A DNA stretch of 64,000 nt from Planctomycetaceae bacterium (GTDB lineage: Bacteria > Planctomycetota > UBA1135 > GCA-002686595): the NCBI GenBank assembly GCA_011525785.1, contig WYBT01000030.1, positions 1-64,000 on the forward strand, in the 5' to 3' direction. The number at the start of each line of letters is the position of its first letter. Positions within the stretch are counted from its first letter, which is position 1. Both the position numbers and the translations under genes were made by a program. Below, in pieces: positions 45,134 through 54,811 of the stretch. The notes under the pieces were generated by a model that saw only the letters and a list, made by a program, of their open reading frames with translations, was not told where the DNA came from and ran no database searches.

Positions 45134-47104
45134 ATGGGCGGTTTGGCGCAAGTGCTGGTGCTGCTGGGGGTGGCGACCTTCGTCGTGCTCGGCTTCCAGC
45201 GCCTGCGGCTGCCCACCAGCGTGGGGTACCTGCTGGTCGGCGTGCTCGTCGGCCCGCACACCGCCGGTCCGGTCATCGATCTCGAGCACGTCTCGACCTT
45301 CGCCGAGTTCGGCGTGGTGTTCCTGCTGTTCACAGTCGGGCTGAGCTTCTCGCTGCCCGAGATCCACGCCCTGCGCCGCTCGGTGCTGGGGCTGGGCGCC
45401 GCGCAGGTGGTCCTGACCACCGCGGCCTTCGCGTTTCTCGCGGCGGCGCTCGGCGTGGGCTGGACCAGCGCCTTCGTCGTCGGCGCGGTGGCCGCGCAGT
45501 CGTCGACCTCGATCCTGCTCAAGCAGCTGGCCGATCAGGGCGACGAGCACTCGCCCCACGGCCGCCTGGGCACGGCGATCAGCGTCTTCCAGGACATCAC
45601 CGCCGTCCCGTTCGTGGTCGTGATCCCGCTGCTGAACGCGGGCGCGGAAGGCGGCGCGACGCTGCTCGTGAACACGGCGCTCGCGGCGGTGGGCAAGGGA
45701 CTGCTGGCCCTCGCCGGCGTGTTCATCGTCGGCCGCCGCGTGCTCAGTCCGCTGTTCCACGCGGTCGCGCGCCAGCGCTCGCCGGAGCTGTTCACGCTCA
45801 CGGTGCTGTTCGTGTCGCTCACCTCGGCCTGGACGACGTTCAGCCTCGGAGTGTCGCTCGCCTTCGGCGCGTTCCTCGCGGGCATGGTCCTGGGCGAGAC
45901 CGAGTTCCGCCACCAGGTCGAAGCCACCGTGCGTCCGATCCGCGACGTGCTGCTGGGCCTGTTCTTCGTCGGCATCGGCATGCTCGTCGATCCGAGCGAG
46001 CTGTGGGCTGTTTGGCCGCAGGCGCTGCTCGGCGCCGTGGTCCTGCTGGTCGTCAAGACCCTGATCGTCGCGGCCCTGGTCCGCTACTCGACGCAGGACG
46101 TGCTGCTCGCGTGGCGCACGGGGCTTGTGGTCGCGGTCGGCGGCGAGTTCGGCTTCGCGTTGCTCTCGCTGGCGCTGGGGGCCCACGTGATCGACGAGCA
46201 CCTCGCGCAGACCGTGCTGTTGAGCGTGCTGCTCTCGTTCGTCCTCGCGCCGCTGCTGATCCGCAACAACCTCGCGATCGCGCGCTGGTGCGCCCGGCGC
46301 GCAGGCGTGCGCGAGCACGACGACCTGCCGCGCCCCGCCGATCTCCCCGGCGAGCGCAGCGGCCACGTGATCCTGTGCGGCTACGGACGCGTCGGCCAGG
46401 GCATCGGCAACGTGCTCGAGCAGGAGAGCGTGCCGTTCGTCGCGATCGACCTCGACGCCGCGCGCGTGCGCGAGGCCTACCGCGGCGGCGAGCCGGTGGT
46501 CTACGGCGACTCGGGCCAGCGCGAACTGCTCGAGAGCCTGGGCATCGCGCGCGCGGCGCTGCTGGTGCTCGCGCACGGCGAGAACGCGGCCAGCCTCGCC
46601 ACGCTGCGCCTCGTGCGTTCGCTGTGGCCGCAGTTGCCGGTCATGGTCCGCACGCGCGACGAGGCCTCGGTCGACGCGTTCTACGCCGCGGGCGCCAGCG
46701 CGGTCTTCCCCGAGACGCTCGAGGCCGGCCTGATGATGGCCTCGCAGGTGTTGCGCGAGATGCGGGTGCCGCTGGCGAGGATCCTGCGCCTGATCGAGGA
46801 GCAGCGCACGGGTCACTACGCCGAGCTGAGGCAAGTGTTCGTCGGGCACGTGCCCGGCGAGCAGCAGGACGCATCGGCAGGCGCCGATCGGCTCCGCCCG
46901 GTTCAGCTCGGGCCGAGCAGTCCGGCGCTCGGGCGGACCTTGGGCGAGCTGGGCCTGCGCGAAGTGGTGGTCACCGCCCTCGTCCGCCAGGGGGTGCGCG
47001 AACTCGATCCGCTGCCCGAGCGCCGCCTGGAGGCCGACGACACGCTCGTGCTGTTCGGCGCGCCCGCGAAGCTCTCGGCGGCCGAGCGGGAACTGGTCGG
47101 TTGA
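45134..47104 (+). CDS. Kef-type cation:proton antiporter with RCK domains
   Basis: A 656-residue CPA2 transporter. Residues about 1-385 hold some 12 membrane helices, with [30 protein letters not shown], the region [16 protein letters not shown] and [10 protein letters not shown]. An RCK/TrkA-N domain follows (about 415-530: [31 protein letters not shown]), then a TrkA-C domain (about 565-656). It probably exports potassium or sodium in exchange for protons under nucleotide control. In-frame ATGs exist at 45062 and 45134; the later one places the first helix right at the N-terminus. Confidence 0.88.
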   Translation: MGGLAQVLVLLGVATFVVLGFQRLRLPTSVGYLLVGVLVGPHTAGPVIDLEHVSTFAEFGVVFLLFTVGLSFSLPEIHALRRSVLGLGAAQVVLTTAAFAFLAAALGVGWTSAFVVGAVAAQSSTSILLKQLADQGDEHSPHGRLGTAISVFQDITAVPFVVVIPLLNAGAEGGATLLVNTALAAVGKGLLALAGVFIVGRRVLSPLFHAVARQRSPELFTLTVLFVSLTSAWTTFSLGVSLAFGAFLAGMVLGETEFRHQVEATVRPIRDVLLGLFFVGIGMLVDPSELWAVWPQALLGAVVLLVVKTLIVAALVRYSTQDVLLAWRTGLVVAVGGEFGFALLSLALGAHVIDEHLAQTVLLSVLLSFVLAPLLIRNNLAIARWCARRAGVREHDDLPRPADLPGERSGHVILCGYGRVGQGIGNVLEQESVPFVAIDLDAARVREAYRGGEPVVYGDSGQRELLESLGIARAALLVLAHGENAASLATLRLVRSLWPQLPVMVRTRDEASVDAFYAAGASAVFPETLEAGLMMASQVLREMRVPLARILRLIEEQRTGHYAELRQVFVGHVPGEQQDASAGADRLRPVQLGPSSPALGRTLGELGLREVVVTALVRQGVRELDPLPERRLEADDTLVLFGAPAKLSAAERELVG

Positions 47105-47141
47105 GTGCGCCTGCGGCATTTCGCCGCGCGGGAGCGGACAC

Positions 47142-47147
47142 TACGCT
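47142..47147 (+). promoter_or_regulatory. candidate -10 element of the sucCD operon
   Basis: TACGCT preceded by GACAC, 29 bp upstream of the sucC ATG. TTTCGC lies 17 bp upstream of it and could be a weak -35. Confidence 0.35.
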
Positions 47148-47176
47148 CTCGGCCCCCAACCACCCGGAAGGACCCC

Positions 47177-48355
47177 ATGAAACTCCACGAATTCCAGGCC
47201 AAGCAACTGCTGCGGCGCTTCGGCGTCGCCACACCCGACGGACGCGAGGCCCAGAGCGTCGAGGCCGCCGTGGCCGCCTATGGCCAGCTCGGCAGCGCGG
47301 TCGCGGTCGTCAAGGCGCAGATCCACGCCGGAGGCCGCGGCAAGGCGGGCGGCGTGAAGGTTTGCAAGAACGTCGAGGAAGTGCGCGCCGCCGCGCAGGC
47401 GATCCTCGGCAAGACGCTGGTCACGCATCAGACCGGCCCCGCGGGGCAGCTCGTGCGCCGCTTGTGGGTCGAGGCGGGCAGCGCGATCGCCAAGGAGTAC
47501 TACATCGGGATCGTGGTCGACCGCGAGCAGCAGGCGCCGGTGATGATCGCCAGCTCCGAGGGCGGCATGGAGATCGAGGTCGTCGCCGAGAAGAACCCCG
47601 AGAAGATCTTGAAGGCCGCCTTCTCGCCCAAGACCGGCCTCACCCAGGCCGACGGGGCCAAGCTCGCGGCCGGCATCGGCGTGCCCGAGGCCTCGCGCGC
47701 CAAGGCGATCGAGTTCATGCAAGCGCTGGCCAAGGCCTTCTGCGAACTCGACTGCTCGATGGCGGAGATCAACCCGCTCGTGCTGACCAAGGACGGCGCG
47801 GTGATCGCGCTCGACGCGAAGATCGTGCTCGACGACAACGCGCTGTTCCGCCACGAGGACCTGCTCGCGCTGCGCGACGAACACGAAGAGGACCCGCTCG
47901 AGATCCAGGCCAGCAAGTTCGGCCTCAACTACATCAAGCTCGACGGCCAGATCGGCTGCATGGTCAACGGCGCGGGCCTCGCCATGGCGACCATGGACGT
48001 GATCAAGCTCTACGGCGGCGAGCCGGCCAACTTCCTCGACGTGGGCGGCGGCGCGACGGCCGAGCAAGTCACGGCGGCCTTCAAGATCCTGCTCGCCGAC
48101 CCGAACACCAAGGCGGTGCTGGTCAACATCTTCGGCGGGATCATGAAGTGCGACATCATCGCGCAAGGGATCCTCACCGCGGTCAAGCAGGTCAACCTGA
48201 ACGTGCCGCTGGTCGTGCGCTTGGAAGGCACGAACGTCGAGCTGGGCCGCAAGCTGCTCAAGGAGTCGGGCCTGCCGATCACGACCGCCACGGACCTCGA
48301 CGACGCCGCGCAGAAGGCCGTGAAGTCCATCCAACCCGTCGCGGTGAAGAAGTAA
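47177..48355 (+). CDS. sucC: succinyl-CoA synthetase (succinate-CoA ligase), beta subunit
   Basis: A 392-residue ATP-grasp subunit with [12 protein letters not shown] at its start, [16 protein letters not shown] (nucleotide loop), EINPLVLT (metal binding) and GGATAEQV, followed by [17 protein letters not shown], the catalytic power-helix region. It forms the TCA-cycle enzyme with the SucD subunit encoded 11 bp downstream. The ATG at 47177 is preceded by GGAAGGA, a good ribosome-binding site. The enzyme also receives succinyl-CoA from the methylmalonyl-CoA route. Confidence 0.95.
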   Translation: MKLHEFQAKQLLRRFGVATPDGREAQSVEAAVAAYGQLGSAVAVVKAQIHAGGRGKAGGVKVCKNVEEVRAAAQAILGKTLVTHQTGPAGQLVRRLWVEAGSAIAKEYYIGIVVDREQQAPVMIASSEGGMEIEVVAEKNPEKILKAAFSPKTGLTQADGAKLAAGIGVPEASRAKAIEFMQALAKAFCELDCSMAEINPLVLTKDGAVIALDAKIVLDDNALFRHEDLLALRDEHEEDPLEIQASKFGLNYIKLDGQIGCMVNGAGLAMATMDVIKLYGGEPANFLDVGGGATAEQVTAAFKILLADPNTKAVLVNIFGGIMKCDIIAQGILTAVKQVNLNVPLVVRLEGTNVELGRKLLKESGLPITTATDLDDAAQKAVKSIQPVAVKK

Positions 48356-48366
48356 GGAGCCTTGCC

Positions 48367-49278
48367 ATGAGCGTTCTCGTCGGAAAGAACACGCGTCTGA
48401 TCTGTCAGGGCTTCACCGGCAAGCAGGGCACGTTCCACTCGGAGCAGGCCATCGCTTACGGCACCAACCTCGTCGGCGGCGTCACGCCCAAGAAGGGCGG
48501 AACCAAGCACCTCGACCGCCCCGTGTTTGACAACGTCAAGCAAGCGGTCGACGCCACCGGCGCCAATGCCACGATGATCTACGTTCCGCCGCCCTTCGCG
48601 GGCGCGGCCATCATCGAGGCCTATGAAGCGGGCATCGAAGTGATCGTGTGCATCACCGAGGGCATCCCGGTGCTCGACATGGTCAAGGTGCGCGAGCGCA
48701 TGCGCGCGGGCGGCGGCCATCCCAAGGCGCGCCTGATCGGGCCCAACTGCCCGGGCATCATCACGCCGGGCTCGTGCAAGATCGGGATCATGCCGGGCTA
48801 CATCCACAAGCCCGGCCGCATCGGCGTCGTGTCGCGCTCGGGCACGCTCACCTACGAAGCGGTGTGGCAACTGACCTCGCGCGGCATCGGCCAGACCACT
48901 TGCATCGGAATCGGCGGCGACCCGGTCAACGGCACGAACTTCGTGGACGCGCTCGAGCTGTTCAACGCCGACGCCGACACGCTGGGCGTGATCCTGATCG
49001 GCGAGATCGGCGGCAACGCCGAGGAACAAGCCGCGGACTACATCAAGGCCAAGGTGCGCAAGCCCGTGGTGTCGTTCATCGCCGGCGCGACCGCTCCTCC
49101 GGGCCGCCGCATGGGCCACGCCGGCGCGATCATCTCGGGCGGCAAGGGCACGGCGAAGGAGAAGTACGCCGCGCTCTCGGCCGCGGGCTGCATCGTCAGC
49201 CCCAGCCCCGCGCGCCTGGGCGAGATGATGGAGAAGCGCCTGGGCGAACTGGGTCTGCTCGCCGACGCCAAGGCCTGA
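48367..49278 (+). CDS. sucD: succinyl-CoA synthetase (succinate-CoA ligase), alpha subunit
   Basis: A 303-residue subunit that binds CoA and carries the phosphohistidine. [14 protein letters not shown] (CoA binding) is near the N-terminus, [12 protein letters not shown] lies at about 124-135, and [14 protein letters not shown] holds the active-site histidine (about residue 247). The spacing of 11 bp from sucC and the shared strand make an operon. A strong terminator follows at 49302-49344. Confidence 0.95.
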   Translation: MSVLVGKNTRLICQGFTGKQGTFHSEQAIAYGTNLVGGVTPKKGGTKHLDRPVFDNVKQAVDATGANATMIYVPPPFAGAAIIEAYEAGIEVIVCITEGIPVLDMVKVRERMRAGGGHPKARLIGPNCPGIITPGSCKIGIMPGYIHKPGRIGVVSRSGTLTYEAVWQLTSRGIGQTTCIGIGGDPVNGTNFVDALELFNADADTLGVILIGEIGGNAEEQAADYIKAKVRKPVVSFIAGATAPPGRRMGHAGAIISGGKGTAKEKYAALSAAGCIVSPSPARLGEMMEKRLGELGLLADAKA

Positions 49279-49301
49279 TCCGCTTCGGCTGAAGACTCAC
49301 G

Positions 49302-49344
49302 GCAGCCGCTCTTCCGCCGCGCGGAGGAGCGGCTGCTCTGTTTT
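49302..49344 (+). terminator. intrinsic terminator of sucCD
   Basis: GCAGCCGCTC (49302-49311) and GAGCGGCTGC (49327-49336) form a perfect 10-bp stem, extended inside the loop by TTCCGC...GCGGAG, and followed by TCTGTTTT. It begins 23 bp after the sucD stop. This is the clearest terminator in the window. Confidence 0.8.
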
Positions 49345-49398
49345 CGCGCAGCGCTCTGCGGGCTTTCGGATGGCGCCGGGCTCTGCGATCCTCGCTCC

Positions 49399-50415
49399 AT
49401 GCGCCCGAGCGAACCGCCCGAGCCGCGCAGCGCCGTCGCGCGCGCGAGCGTGCGGCGTCGACTGCTGAAGGTGCTGCTCGGCGCCGCGCTGCTGCTTGCG
49501 CTCGTCGTCGCAGCGCTCGCCGTGCTGTGCGCGCGCGACCTGCGGCGCGCACGCGAGCGCATTGCCGCCGGAGCGAGCCGCGTCATCGCGACGCGGCACG
49601 GCGCGCTCGAGTTCGCTGAAGGAGGTTCGGGGATCGCGGTGCTCGTGATCCACGGCAGCGGCGGCGGCTTCGATCAGGGAGAGCTCGTCGCGCGCGCCGT
49701 GCTCGGCGAGGGGTTCCATTGGATCGCGCCTTCGCGCTTGGGCTACCTGCGCTCGGCCTGTCCCGAGGGCGCCACCTTCGACGATCAGGCCGACGCCTAC
49801 GTCGCACTGCTCGACCACCTCGGGCTCGAGCGCGTCGCGGTCGTGGCGCTCTCGCACGGCGGTCCGTCCGCGCTGCTGCTCGCTGCGCGATATCCCGAGC
49901 GCGTCGAGTCGCTCACGCTGCTCTCCGCCGGCGTGGCGTCGTCGGGCGCGCCCGAGCAGTCGGCGGCGAACGACAAGGGCGCGGCGCTCACCGCGCTCTA
50001 CCAACGCGACTGGGCGTACTGGCTCGCCTCCACGCTGCTGCGCGAGCGCTTCCTCGCGCTGCTCGGCGCCGACGGGCCGGTCATCGAGGCCATGGACGGC
50101 GAGCAGCGTCAACTCGCCGATCAGGTCGTGGAGTTCATGAACCCCGCCTCGCTGCGCGCCGCCGGCGTGCGGTTGGACAACCGGGCGGAACTGCCTGGCG
50201 AGCGCGTCGCCGCGATCCGGGCGCCGACCCTCGTGGTCCACGCGGCGGACGACCGGCTGCAGCTCTTCGCCAACGCCGAGTTCGCGGCCCAGCGCATCCC
50301 CGGCGCGCGGCTCGAGCGCTTCGAGCGCGGCGGGCATCTGGTGCTCGTCGTCGAACGTGAGCGCGTCTCGCAACTGGTGACGGAGCACGTGCGAGTTCAC
50401 GCCCGCGCACACTAG
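49399..50415 (+). CDS. membrane-anchored alpha/beta hydrolase
   Basis: A 338-residue protein with one N-terminal membrane anchor (about 22-44) and an alpha/beta-hydrolase domain outside. VIHGSGGGFDQGE supplies the oxyanion strand-loop (about 84-95), the nucleophile is Ser152 in VALSHGGPS, the acid is probably in VVHAADDRLQ (about 270-280), and His is in RGGHLVLV (about 312). It is most like the MhpC/haloperoxidase group. The substrate is unknown. It follows the sucCD terminator and seems to be a single gene. Confidence 0.82.
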   Translation: MRPSEPPEPRSAVARASVRRRLLKVLLGAALLLALVVAALAVLCARDLRRARERIAAGASRVIATRHGALEFAEGGSGIAVLVIHGSGGGFDQGELVARAVLGEGFHWIAPSRLGYLRSACPEGATFDDQADAYVALLDHLGLERVAVVALSHGGPSALLLAARYPERVESLTLLSAGVASSGAPEQSAANDKGAALTALYQRDWAYWLASTLLRERFLALLGADGPVIEAMDGEQRQLADQVVEFMNPASLRAAGVRLDNRAELPGERVAAIRAPTLVVHAADDRLQLFANAEFAAQRIPGARLERFERGGHLVLVVERERVSQLVTEHVRVHARAH

Positions 50416-50557
50416 GCTCGGACCTCGCGCCCAGCCCGGCCGCCGCCGCTCTCGACGCGCCGCGGCGGTAACCGCGAGCGCGTCCCGCTTTCTGCGCGCC
50501 GCCCGCGGCTGAAGTCACTGCCGCACTTCGCGCGTTCCCCTGGCTCCCCGACCCGCC

Positions 50558-51973
50558 ATGACCCACCTGCGTTCCCTCATTCTCTCGGCAGCCGCACTGT
50601 GCGCGTTGCTCGTTCCGACGTCGTTCGCACTCCAGACCGCGGCGCCGGCCAAGGCCGAGGCCCAGGCCGCGAAGCCGAGCGCGCTGGCGAGCACGATCGA
50701 CGCGCTCGTCGCGGCGCGCGCCAAGGCGCCGACCTTCAGCGGACTGTCGATCGCCGTCGCCCAGCGCGGCGAGGTCGTGTTCGAGAAGGCCTACGGCCTG
50801 GCGGATGAGGAGTTCGACGTTCCGGCGAACAACGCGACGATGTTCCGCATCGGCTCGATCACCAAGCAGTTCACCGCAGCGCTGGTGATGCTCATGGTCG
50901 AGCGCGGGAAGCTCTCGCTCGACGACACGCTCGACCAGTTCGTGCCGCAGTTTCCGCTGCACACCTCGCCGCTGGGACGCGCCGTGACCGTGCGGCAGCT
51001 GCTCAACCACACCTCGGGCATTCCCAGCTACACCGACCTGGGTGCGGAGTGGAGCGCGAAGTGGCCGCTCGAACTCTCGCACGAGGAGCTGCTCGCGCTG
51101 GTTGCGGGCAAACCGTTCGACTTCGAGCCCGGCGCGAGCTGGAGCTACAACAACACCGGCTACTACCTGCTCGGCATGGTGCTCGAGAAGCTCTCGGGCA
51201 AGAGCTACGCACAGCTGGTGCTCGACGAGCTCGCGACGCCGCTGGGCCTTTCGCGCACGCGCTACGACTCCAACCAGGAGTTGATCAAGAACCGCGCGCA
51301 GGGCTACACGCTCGAGGGCCGCGTCAAGGTCAACGACGTGCCGCTCGGCATGAACCAGCCCGGCGCCGGCGGCGGGCTCCTGTCGACGGCGGGCGATCTG
51401 GTGCGCTGGAAGCTCGCGCTGCGCGGCGGCAAGGTCGTGAGCCCCGAGTCCTTCGCGCTCATGACCACTCCGGTCGCCGCGGCGGACGGCACGGGCGGCG
51501 AGTACGGGTTCGGGCTCGAGGCCGACCAGTTCGAGGGCGCGCGCCGCATCTCGCACGGCGGCGGGATCTTCGGCTTCAACTCGATGCTCAGCTGGTTTCC
51601 CGAGTCGGATGTCGTCGTAGCCGTGATCTCGAACAGCGAGCCGGAGTCCGCGGGGCGGCTCGCCGCCGAGATCGCGCGCGCCGCGCTGGGCATCCAGCGT
51701 CCGACGCCGCTCGACTTGCCGTTGTCTGCGGAATTGGCGCGCGAGCTCGCGGGCGACTACCGCATCGCGACACTGGGCCTGGACGTGGCGATCACCGCGC
51801 GTGACGGCAAGCTCTTCGCGCGCGCCGCCGGCCAGGGCGAGTTCCGCTTGAAGTTCCAGGGCGAGCGCTCGTTCCGCGCTGACTTCGACGCGAGCGTGCG
51901 GTTCGAATTCGCCGCCGACGGACGTTCGTTCACGCTGCACCAGGGCGGCGGTCAGTTCGTCGCGACCCGCTGA
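50558..51973 (+). CDS. secreted serine hydrolase, class C beta-lactamase/penicillin-binding family
   Basis: A 471-residue protein with a Sec signal peptide (1-24, TSFA). The beta-lactamase-like domain (about 40-385) has SITK (Ser100, Lys103), YNN (about 194) and HGGG (about 335), the three catalytic motifs of class C enzymes and D-aminopeptidase/esterase relatives, plus NHTSGIPSY after the second helix. A beta-barrel-like C-terminal domain (about 390-471: ELAGDYRI, FTLHQGGGQFVATR) is the DUF3471-like tail common in these hydrolases. It is probably a peptidase or esterase; resistance to beta-lactams cannot be inferred. A TAGGCT element lies at 50413-50418. Confidence 0.87.
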   Translation: MTHLRSLILSAAALCALLVPTSFALQTAAPAKAEAQAAKPSALASTIDALVAARAKAPTFSGLSIAVAQRGEVVFEKAYGLADEEFDVPANNATMFRIGSITKQFTAALVMLMVERGKLSLDDTLDQFVPQFPLHTSPLGRAVTVRQLLNHTSGIPSYTDLGAEWSAKWPLELSHEELLALVAGKPFDFEPGASWSYNNTGYYLLGMVLEKLSGKSYAQLVLDELATPLGLSRTRYDSNQELIKNRAQGYTLEGRVKVNDVPLGMNQPGAGGGLLSTAGDLVRWKLALRGGKVVSPESFALMTTPVAAADGTGGEYGFGLEADQFEGARRISHGGGIFGFNSMLSWFPESDVVVAVISNSEPESAGRLAAEIARAALGIQRPTPLDLPLSAELARELAGDYRIATLGLDVAITARDGKLFARAAGQGEFRLKFQGERSFRADFDASVRFEFAADGRSFTLHQGGGQFVATR

Positions 51974-51999
51974 GCGCGGGCGCTGCGCACGCGCCGTCG

Positions 52000-54261
52000 T
52001 CAGGGCGCGAGCACGTGCGCGCGCTGCGAGAGCGCGGCCCTGCGCAACGCGTCGACCTGACCGAGCGTGAGCGTGGCCCGTTCGAGTTCGTTCGAGTAGC
52101 GCGCGAGCAAGTTGCGGCGCACGAGCTCGAAGACCGGCGGGCACGCGCCCCAGGTCGCGCTCAACAGTCCCAGGTTGCCCACGCCCGCCGCGTCGGGATC
52201 GAAGGGCGTGTCGCGCAACAGATCGCCGCCGAGCGACGACGGCGCGGCGAGATAGGGGAATGCGCACGCGCCAGCGGATTCCGCGCCGGCGCAGGTGCTC
52301 TCGAAGGTCGGCGCGAGTCCGAAGTACGCGCCCAGTGCCCGACCCAGCGACAGCGCGAGGTCGTCCTGCGCGTTCGAACCGCAGTTCTGCGGCGCGAGCA
52401 TCACGATCTCATTCGAACCGCCGGCGCAGGGATGTCCGGGTGGGAACGAACTCGCTGTGCACTCGCCGCTCAACGTGTCGACCAGATAGACATTGACAGC
52501 GTCGCTGCGCCAGCCTGTGACGGACGCGTTGTTCAGCGCGAGTGCTTCGTACTGCGCGAGCAACGTCGGCGACGCTGCGCGCCAGGAAGGTCCGCCCAAC
52601 GCGAGCGCGGGATCGGCGAGGTCGACCACGCCGCCCTCGAGCTCCAGGCGCAGGCCCGCGAAGTTCCCGTGCTCGAGCACTTCCGAGAGTCGGCGCAGCG
52701 CGCGTTCGAGGCGTGCCGTGCTCCAGCGCGCATCGAACTTGCCGTTCGAGTCGACGAGCCGCTTGAACGACACGCGCACCGTTCGCGCCGGCCCGTCCGG
52801 ACCGACGCGCGGTGTGGCGCGCAGGATCGCGAGCGGACCTCCGGCGAGCGCGACGGTGCACACCAGCGCGCCGTTGGAATTGAAGCGCGCCTGTGCGCTG
52901 AGCGCCGCGACCGTCGCGCCGGCGATCTGCGCGCCGGGCGCCACGACTTCGCGCAACGCGCCGCCGCCGAGGTACGGCGAGCCCGTGTCCACGCCGCGCA
53001 GGCGCAGCGAAGTCGCCACCAAGCGCGGCTGGCCGCCGATCGACCCGACGAACGCCGCGCGCAGCGTGCTCGCGTCCGCTCGACCCGCACGGCTGGAGAA
53101 ATCGCGCAGGGTCAGCGCGCCGCCCGCGTCGAAGCCTTCGAGCCGTTCACCGGCGACGTGCAGGAAGCTCGCCGGTGAAGTGGCGTCGCTCCATAGGAGC
53201 AGCCCCGCGCCGAAGCCTCGATCGCCCGTGAAGAGCACGCTCGCGCCGTCGTGCGCGATCTGCGGCGCGCCTTGGATCGAGCTGAAGCCCAGCGCCGCGC
53301 TCGCCACCGGCGTCAGCGCGCCGCTGGAGGGATCCGCGCGCCAGATCGCGCCCGCGTTGTCGCGGAACGCAACGCGGCCGTCGTCGGCGAGCGAAGGCGC
53401 GAACGACGAGCCCGAGCCGATGGGCGAGCTGAAGGCGACGGCGAACGGAGACTGGAAGCCGACGAGCAGCCGCTGCTCGCCGCCGACGTGCGCCCAGAAC
53501 GCGATGCGGCCGTCGCGCGCGACGTCGAAGCCCAGCTGCGGCGTGTCGAAGTCGTTCGGGCTCGATGCGACCACGCTCGTGGCCGATCCGTCGAGCGGCC
53601 AGCGTTCGAGCGTGAACGTCGTGCCGCTGCGCCGGCGCGTCAGCGCAAACGCTGGCGCACCCGCTCGAAGGGCGAGGCCTTCGAACACACCTGAGCCGAT
53701 CGGCGTGAGGCGCGTGAACTGGCCGGGCGTCGTCGCGACGAACAGCCCGCTGCCCTGCGATTCCTGGCCGCGGAACACCACCGCGCCGGAGTCGTCGAGC
53801 CCGACCTCGTGGAGGAACGGCATGGTCAGGCCGGTCTGCACCATCAGCGCGAGGTCGAACTGTGGGTTGACGCCCGCCGTCGACGCGGGGCCGAGCTGTC
53901 CATCGGCGATCCACGCCGCGAGCACGGCCTGCTCCCTCGCGGTCAGGCAGGTCGGCAGCCCCGCGTCGAGCACGGGATTGCCCGTGCAGCCGCCGTTGGG
54001 CGGCATCGAGCCGTTCTGGATGCGCAGCAGCGCGGCGTGGCCCTTGGTCAGGCCCGGCGCCCAGTAGCTGGGCTGCTGCGAATCGAAGTAGGCCGCGGCG
54101 ATGTTGGGGCTGGCGATGTCGAAGCCGCCGAAGCCCACCACCGCGTGGCACTGATTGCAGCGGTTCACGAAGATCGGGTGAGCCTCGGTGAACGTGGTCT
54201 GGGCTGAGCTGACGACGCAGGCGCCGAGCAGAGCGGCGAGCGAGCGGAGGGCGGGCAGCAT
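52000..54261 (-). CDS. secreted cytochrome c protein with propeller-like region and degenerate M43 peptidase domain
   Basis: A 753-residue protein with a signal peptide (1-20). Residues 25-120 are a monohaem cytochrome c domain of planctomycete type: CNQCH (35-39), a likely Met ligand in NGSMPPNG, and REQAVLAAWIADGQ. Residues about 125-460 contain repeated strands (FEGLALRAG, FGAGLLLWS) like a propeller. Residues about 520-753 follow the pappalysin/M43 layout with NVYLVDTLSG, DTP and the terminal TLGQVDALRRAA. The zinc motif HExGHxxGLxHTF, however, is replaced by RALGAYFGLAPTF (641-653), so it cannot be an active metalloprotease. It is probably a redox or binding protein at the cell surface. 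The gene stands alone on the minus strand. Confidence 0.72.
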   Translation of the reverse strand: MLPALRSLAALLGACVVSSAQTTFTEAHPIFVNRCNQCHAVVGFGGFDIASPNIAAAYFDSQQPSYWAPGLTKGHAALLRIQNGSMPPNGGCTGNPVLDAGLPTCLTAREQAVLAAWIADGQLGPASTAGVNPQFDLALMVQTGLTMPFLHEVGLDDSGAVVFRGQESQGSGLFVATTPGQFTRLTPIGSGVFEGLALRAGAPAFALTRRRSGTTFTLERWPLDGSATSVVASSPNDFDTPQLGFDVARDGRIAFWAHVGGEQRLLVGFQSPFAVAFSSPIGSGSSFAPSLADDGRVAFRDNAGAIWRADPSSGALTPVASAALGFSSIQGAPQIAHDGASVLFTGDRGFGAGLLLWSDATSPASFLHVAGERLEGFDAGGALTLRDFSSRAGRADASTLRAAFVGSIGGQPRLVATSLRLRGVDTGSPYLGGGALREVVAPGAQIAGATVAALSAQARFNSNGALVCTVALAGGPLAILRATPRVGPDGPARTVRVSFKRLVDSNGKFDARWSTARLERALRRLSEVLEHGNFAGLRLELEGGVVDLADPALALGGPSWRAASPTLLAQYEALALNNASVTGWRSDAVNVYLVDTLSGECTASSFPPGHPCAGGSNEIVMLAPQNCGSNAQDDLALSLGRALGAYFGLAPTFESTCAGAESAGACAFPYLAAPSSLGGDLLRDTPFDPDAAGVGNLGLLSATWGACPPVFELVRRNLLARYSNELERATLTLGQVDALRRAALSQRAHVLAP

Positions 54262-54630
54262 GGCGGAGTCCTCGAGCGGAGTGCGGCGGAGCAGGCGAGC
54301 GCCGCAGTGTTGTCGCGCGCGCTCGACAAGGACTCTCCAAGGCGCTGTGGACGCGTCTTCACGATGCGCGCCGCCGAGCGCTGCTTCCCGCGCCACGAAA
54401 GAGCGGCGCGCGTCCCCCGTCGAAGCGAGGAACGCGCGCCGCGTGAGTTCGAGCGAGCGCTGCTAATAGCCTCTAGCGAAATGCCTCGCGGCGCCCGGAC
54501 GCGCTGTCATCCGCTTGGGCGGCGCCGCCGCGGCTCAAAGGGTTGCCAGGCGAACCCCTGTCGCCGCGTCGACACCACCCCTGCGGCGTCATCACGCCCG
54601 AGCATCCACGACTCCTGCCGATAGAGGCTC
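54262..54630. other. non-coding stretch left of the palindromic element
   Basis: I see no gene here. It contains the 5' region of the cytochrome c gene and an 8-bp inverted pair, AGCCTCTA (near 54468) and TAGAGGCT (near 54622), about 145 bp apart, the second of which abuts the palindromic repeat. It may be the remains of an older element. Confidence 0.4.
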
Positions 54631-54811
54631 TAACCCGACCTATTCATGAGCCCGCTACTACAAACGCCGGATCATCCTGCCCTGCGGCGTTTTCTTCGAC
54701 GCGAGATGTTCTCAGCGACCTGCAGGTCGCTTCCGAGCCCTCGCGTCGAAGAACCTTGCAGGACAGGCGCTCCAGCGTTTTCGCTACGCGGTTCATGAAT
54801 AGGTCGGGTTA
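54631..54811. repeat. 181-bp palindromic MITE-like element with 19-bp perfect terminal repeats
   Basis: The left end TAACCCGACCTATTCATGA (54631-54649) is repeated exactly in inverted form at 54793-54811. Inner arms also pair: TCTTCGACGCGAG with CTCGCGTCGAAGA, AAACGC with GCGTTT, and the centre GCGACCTGCAGGTCGC (54715-54730) is a perfect 16-bp palindrome. The two halves are about three-quarters identical over the full length, so the whole element can fold as one hairpin. It encodes no protein. Ends of the form TA-ACCCG...CGGGT-TA would fit a TA target site as for IS630/mariner relatives. The right end supplies the TAA stop of the lectin-like gene. Confidence 0.85.

Noticed and set aside
44044..49278. 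A 1744-codon open frame on the plus strand spanning the dCTP deaminase, antiporter and sucCD region
   Set aside because: Only its last 304 codons (sucD) resemble a protein; the rest is Arg/Ala-rich shadow sequence caused by high GC and lies over well-recognised genes in other frames.
50558..51973. Beta-lactam resistance gene
   Set aside because: The SxxK, YxN and HGG motifs are shared by many peptidases and esterases, and the DUF3471-like tail argues for a general serine hydrolase.
54466..54629. Second possible element bounded by AGCCTCTA and TAGAGGCT
   Set aside because: Only 8 bp of inverted identity, no paired inner arms and no flanking duplication.
54631..54792. Plus-strand open frame reading LTRPIHEP through the palindromic element
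   Set aside because: It is created by the repeat itself, has no start signal, and the same peptide appears on the other strand.
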